DNA of 64,000 bases, from NCBI GenBank assembly GCA_014281115.1, contig JACONQ010000019.1:1116001-1180000 (forward strand). The letters are read 5' to 3'. Numbering within the stretch: position 1 is the first letter of the stretch; every line of letters begins with the position of its first letter. Below the pieces are notes generated by a model. It was not told the DNA's origin. It saw nothing but the letters and a program-made list of their open reading frames with translations, and ran no database searches. The translations under genes and the position numbers were made by a program. Positions 60,281-64,000 of this stretch are shown here, in pieces. The DNA comes from Laburnicola sp. R22_1. Lineage: Eukaryota; Ascomycota; Dothideomycetes; Pleosporales; Didymosphaeriaceae.

Positions 60281-61708
60281 GTTCTCCGTCAATTCCCAGA
60301 TCTTCGTTATCTCTACGTCTTTTTCCGCTCTCGTACGCTTGGCTTCGACGTCTACCCCGAAGACCATTTCTTGCGCAACTTTCCGTGGCAGCAGTACGGC
60401 GGCCTCTGGATCGTCGACGATGCTCGTTTTGCTCGCTCGGAGAGTCTCAACCCGCTCACTGCTCAGGCACTTCGACGCATTACTGGCGAGGGCGCTTCGG
60501 TCGGATCTGGCCAGAGCAGTAGCTTGACTGCTTCCTTCAGTGGCGGTTCGTCCCACCACCAACTTCCTCAATCGGCTATGCATAGCCTGACCAGCACGGC
60601 TCCTACACGCCAAGTATCTTCGATGTCTTCTTTCGACGGATCAGCGGTCAGTATGCCTGGCTTGAGATTCGGACCCGAGTGTGTCAGCCTCGCCCCAGTG
60701 CTTAATATGCTCGGGATGCATACATCTAGTTCTCACCCGGATATCATGTCTACACAATCCAGACTGTCGATCCTGACTGACATTGGACGTAAATACCCCG
60801 GCTATCCAAGCTCACTGTCACCTACTTGGGACGCAAAACAAGCATACCCCTCGCCAGCATCAGAAGCTGGCAGCGGCATTGTCACACCCCGAGCACCCAG
60901 CCCAGCCGTCCGCTCCGCAAGCCCCATGAGCATCGACGGCTCCGAGATGTGCGGCCCCTCCCGTCGCTGCCTGTCCCACGGCTACGAACACTACGCCGCC
61001 ATAGGCTTGCCACCTACCAGCTTCCCAGACAACGACGTCTCCAGCCACCTAGCCAGGAACGGCATGAAACTTGTCCCCGAAGCGAAATTCGGAGGCTCCC
61101 GACCTCCCTACTTGAGCCAGTGCAGCTCACCCCGCTCACCACCCTCGATAGCCTCGCTCAGCCCAACAAGTCCCCCTCGCACCGAATCCCCCCGCGCCGC
61201 AATGGCCAAAACCATCGTCCTACAACAAGCCTTCCACGCCCTCTCGCACCAACCCACTCCCTACAACCAACTGCAACAACAACAACTCCCCACACCCCCA
61301 TCTACCCTTTCTCCCACGTCCCCCTCCTTCCCTACCTCCCCACCATCCATCAGCATAGCCAACGGCCTCGAAACCAGCACCGCCAGCCCGCTCTCCCCGT
61401 CGGGCGAACTCCTCTCTTACACGTCGAATCGCAGCGTCGATAACGGCCTTTTGGCTGTGAAGCCCCTGAGCGAGAGCCAGGTGGCTGAGTATCGGTTCTG
61501 GAGACCGTGTGGGAGGAGGGATTGTGCGTTTGGGTGTCGGGATGGGAGGGAGGGCGAGGTGAGGGCTGCGAGGAGGTTGTTTAGGAGTGTGGAGGAGGTG
61601 AGGGATGAGGAGGAGGGTGAGAATGAGAGTGGGGAGGGGGAATATAAAGAGGGGGAGGAGGGGGAGTGGGTGGATGAGGGGAGGTGTTCGAGTATTGCTG
61701 AGTTTTGA
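60281..61708 (+). CDS. Ser/Pro-rich protein of unknown function, 5' exon unresolved
   Basis: Reading starts after a likely acceptor (AATAG at about 60276-60280) and stays open to TGA 61706-61708, about 475 residues. The N-terminal part looks conserved and folded (RQFPDLRYLYVFFRSRTLGFDVYPEDHF, then WQQYGGLWIVDDARFARSE). A long Ser/Pro/Gln-rich disordered region follows (about 60500-61440). Near the C-terminus is a Cys cluster (FWRPCGRRDCAFGCRDGREGE) and then a very acidic tail. No family is recognised. The first exon should lie within 60100-60270, possibly at ATG 60152 or 60184; its limits are not determined. The C78 gene ends only 180 bp upstream. Confidence 0.6.
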   Translation, partial: VLRQFPDLRYLYVFFRSRTLGFDVYPEDHFLRNFPWQQYGGLWIVDDARFARSESLNPLTAQALRRITGEGASVGSGQSSSLTASFSGGSSHHQLPQSAMHSLTSTAPTRQVSSMSSFDGSAVSMPGLRFGPECVSLAPVLNMLGMHTSSSHPDIMSTQSRLSILTDIGRKYPGYPSSLSPTWDAKQAYPSPASEAGSGIVTPRAPSPAVRSASPMSIDGSEMCGPSRRCLSHGYEHYAAIGLPPTSFPDNDVSSHLARNGMKLVPEAKFGGSRPPYLSQCSSPRSPPSIASLSPTSPPRTESPRAAMAKTIVLQQAFHALSHQPTPYNQLQQQQLPTPPSTLSPTSPSFPTSPPSISIANGLETSTASPLSPSGELLSYTSNRSVDNGLLAVKPLSESQVAEYRFWRPCGRRDCAFGCRDGREGEVRAARRLFRSVEEVRDEEEGENESGEGEYKEGEEGEWVDEGRCSSIAEF

Positions 61709-62142
61709 GGCTGGGTGCGTGGTTGAAGGGATTGGATTGAGTTAGGCATTTTTGGTTTTTGGTGTTGGGGGAGGAGGCATGGGGTGCATTGTTGGTCTTG
61801 GGCCCGTGGATTATCGGGCGTTTTGGGAGTTGACTTGTTTCTTGTTCGTGGTTCTGGGGGCTTGGATTACTATTGACACGCTCATTCTTGCGACTTGGAT
61901 CAATCTCATTCTGTTACGGTATTTACGAAAACGTGAAGCGCAATTTGCAGTGATGATGGGTTAAGAAGACTAGACATGGGTTGGAATGTGGTTATAGAAT
62001 TGGTAAAGGGTATCATTTTGCGCCGTACACCGGATGCTTTCCCACTATGGTACAGAAACCTCTCCCAACTACCCGGCATTGGAGCCAACGCGGTGAAATA
62101 TATGTAAATGTTATCGCGACTGTTGATGACGATAACGTTTCA
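61709..62142. other. Convergent 3' spacer
   Basis: About 430 bp between two facing stop codons. A 70-codon hydrophobic frame at 61752-61964 is most likely chance. Confidence 0.5.
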
Positions 62143-63387
62143 TCAGTCGCTATCATCATCGCTGCCATACCCAACCAAAGGCCCCATAGCCGGCGCAGGC
62201 TTCTTCGCCGTCGTACTTGCCGTGTACCCCTTCAACGCCGCAAGAGTTGAGCCTGAGAGGATCCCAGTATTCTGAGTCGCAGAAGCTTCCTGTTGTCCAG
62301 ACGCCGTCGCGCCCTCATCCACCTCTCCATCCCACCCACCACCCTCAATCATCAACCTCTCATCCGGCGCCCCCACCTCCTTCGCCTGCTCCCACTCCGC
62401 CTTCTCTTTGGCAAACCACACATCATCCGGCGCCTCATACCCCTGCAGCCCAAAAGTGCCCTCCATCTTCCTCCTCTTCTTCGCCTCGCCGCCATCACGC
62501 CCTTCAATCTCCGCTACGTACGCCGCGGGCAGCGCTTTCCGGATCGCCTCCGCAGCCTGCTCTTCAATGCGCGCAGCCTCCCGCTTCTGCGCCGCAGGAT
62601 TCGGATCCACAGTCGCCCAGCGCACATTCAGAATCTCGTTGTTGTCCAGCGACTGGTGCGCCATCGCCTCCTTGGCAAACTGCGAATTCGCCTCATTCAT
62701 GTACGTGACGAACGCAACGCCACGCGCCGTGAGCACACGCGTGCGCTCAATCTGGCCCCATTCTTGGAAGTGGCGCGCAACAATCTCCTCAATGTCGTCT
62801 GTGACGTGTATACGACCGATATACAGGGTGCGATTCTGCCTCTGAAACGTCCCCACGCCGCCCATATCGTCTCTATAATCGCTAAACTTGTCGCGCCCGA
62901 AGCAATCCACATTGCTCGGGAAGAGGTCCGTCACGGTAGGTAGACGGTGCAGATACTCGCAGTCAACGCCCTTGGGGCACACGCCGCGCGCGAAGAAAAG
63001 GCAGAAGTAACTACCCGGCGTTTTATCCGCTTTTGTGTAGCCGCTGTCCTTGGCGACGTTGCAGCGGCCCTGCGCCGCCGTTTTGTTGAGGTACTTGTCC
63101 TCGCGGTCGCCGCCGCTCCATTTGTTGTACCATATGTTGAAGATTGTGCCTGTGGGTGGGGGCGCTTCGGTCTTGAAGGTCGCGGGGTCGACTTGCGGGC
63201 GGGCGGGGCGGCGTCTGCGACGGATGATCTTTTTGACGCGTTTGCCGTCTGCGTTGGTGGTGATGAGGGTCTGTTCGGCGGTGGTGGTGGCTGGGATGAG
63301 GTCCGTGGAGGTTGTTGAGGTGGCTTCGGTGAGGGAGAAGTCTGCGGTGGGCGCCGTTGTGGGCGGGGGTGATTGTACTTCGGCCAT
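62143..63387 (-). CDS. CWC2: CWC2, pre-mRNA splicing factor
   Basis: A single-exon, 414-residue protein. A disordered Thr/Ser-rich head and a basic patch (KKIIRRRRRPARPQ) precede the Torus domain. The Torus has the block FNIWYNKWSGGDRED, and a CCCH zinc finger is embedded in it (CLFFARGVCPKGVDCEYLH, about 129-147). A connector and an RRM follow (TLYIGRIHV and GVAFVTYMNEANSQFAKEAM, about 185-265), then a Lys/Glu-rich tail ending in GYGSDDDSD. Cwc2 belongs to the Prp19-related NTC and contacts U6 snRNA next to the catalytic centre, helping to form the active spliceosome. Confidence 0.96.
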   Translation of the reverse strand: MAEVQSPPPTTAPTADFSLTEATSTTSTDLIPATTTAEQTLITTNADGKRVKKIIRRRRRPARPQVDPATFKTEAPPPTGTIFNIWYNKWSGGDREDKYLNKTAAQGRCNVAKDSGYTKADKTPGSYFCLFFARGVCPKGVDCEYLHRLPTVTDLFPSNVDCFGRDKFSDYRDDMGGVGTFQRQNRTLYIGRIHVTDDIEEIVARHFQEWGQIERTRVLTARGVAFVTYMNEANSQFAKEAMAHQSLDNNEILNVRWATVDPNPAAQKREAARIEEQAAEAIRKALPAAYVAEIEGRDGGEAKKRRKMEGTFGLQGYEAPDDVWFAKEKAEWEQAKEVGAPDERLMIEGGGWDGEVDEGATASGQQEASATQNTGILSGSTLAALKGYTASTTAKKPAPAMGPLVGYGSDDDSD

Positions 63388-64000
63388 GGTGTGGGGATGT
63401 GAGGTGCTGTTGGCGGCGATGAGGTTGGGTGTTGGTTATGAACTTTTGGGATTGCGGATGCGCTAACGGGTAGCGCGGTATTTCTTCGGTTGAGGGTCTA
63501 GCACGTGATGTATTCAACCCGGGCCTGGGACCTCGTTGTCAAAAACTCAGTGTTTTGAGAAGTTTCTACATTAACAGGAAGAAGAACGGCGACTAAATTT
63601 ACCGATTCCCGTGTTCCAATACTATGGCGAGCTTAATCTTAGTACTTGAGCAACCTTTCGTAGCCCCCGGGCATTTCCCAGTCACGGGAACTATGGTAAA
63701 CCGTGGACTAACCAGTTGAACTCGATGATTGGAAATGTTCTAGTAATTACTAACTCTCGCAGAGTGACCAACAGCAGTTGTGAATTACTCAATTAGGTGG
63801 CGTCGATGGAGCAACCCCATATACTCTCACCTCGGAGTAGAAATGTTCATACGACGCAGTAGGCCCTCTATATCATGATTGCTCATCTTAATCTCCTCCG
63901 AGTCTTATTAAGTTAGGCGATTGTCACACACGTTTAATAATTATCATGAAGAATACTTCGCGCACGTTCCGTACACAGTATAACGCTGTAAGAGAAAGCT
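63388..64000. promoter_or_regulatory. CWC2 upstream region and window edge
   Basis: About 610 bp, increasingly AT-rich toward the edge. No gene is seen. Confidence 0.5.

Noticed and set aside
61752..61964. 70-codon hydrophobic frame
   Set aside because: Short, in a convergent 3' spacer, no homologue recognised; probably chance.

Overview
The window is nuclear DNA from a filamentous ascomycete, most likely a Dothideomycete (Pleosporales-like). The evidence is dense single-copy eukaryotic genes split by short introns (mostly 45-100 bp, GTRNGT donors, CTAAC/CTGAC branch points, CAG/TAG acceptors), fungus-specific families (PHO88, SEC72, ARB1, BMT5, a fungal sucrose-type transporter) and two mobile elements carrying CpA-to-TpA changes of the kind made by repeat-induced point mutation (RIP). 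The genus is inferred, not proven. No rRNA, tRNA or CRISPR array was recognised. Exon limits were built by hand from splice signals and reading-frame phase; every multi-exon model marked as checked below keeps frame across all junctions.

Layout. 1-877: tail of an unknown + strand gene and a small possible membrane-protein gene. 877-6811: a complete-ended Ty1/Copia LTR retrotransposon on the - strand with identical 207-bp LTRs and an ATCGC target duplication, but with a gag-pol frame broken six times. It lies between a TATA box and the start codon of an F-box/ankyrin gene (6865-8215). 8216-10102 is gene-poor and holds a perfect 29-bp inverted repeat. 10103-15073: PHO88 and RAD16, divergent. 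15681-17790: a Fot1/pogo-type DNA transposon with perfect 56-bp inverted ends and a dead transposase. 18201-30603: HPP membrane protein, ARB1, GID9/FYV10, BMT5, LSC1, ELP3 and the small V-ATPase subunit f. 31272-31880: a candidate 49-residue two-exon gene with a decayed tandem copy. 32781-38244: SEC72, a cytochrome P450-like protein without a heme-cysteine loop, ITPase, FAP7. 39260-45561: NAP1, a sucrose/alpha-glucoside transporter, ribosomal protein eL33. 47203-63387: glucose-6-phosphate dehydrogenase, 3-phosphoglycerate dehydrogenase, class V myosin, a C78-family peptidase, an unknown Ser/Pro-rich protein and CWC2.

The genes are mostly housekeeping: translation and ribosome making (ARB1, BMT5, FAP7, eL33, and ELP3 for tRNA wobble modification), central metabolism (LSC1, G6PDH, SER33), DNA repair and chromatin (RAD16, NAP1), secretion and ER insertion (PHO88, SEC72, myosin V), splicing (CWC2) and protein turnover (GID9, C78 peptidase). 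They do not form one pathway or a biosynthetic cluster. The unusual signals are local: the promoter-splitting retrotransposon, the decayed microgene duplicate, the heme-less P450-like protein, and a 3' intron in NAP1 that decides whether the protein carries a C-terminal prenylation box.
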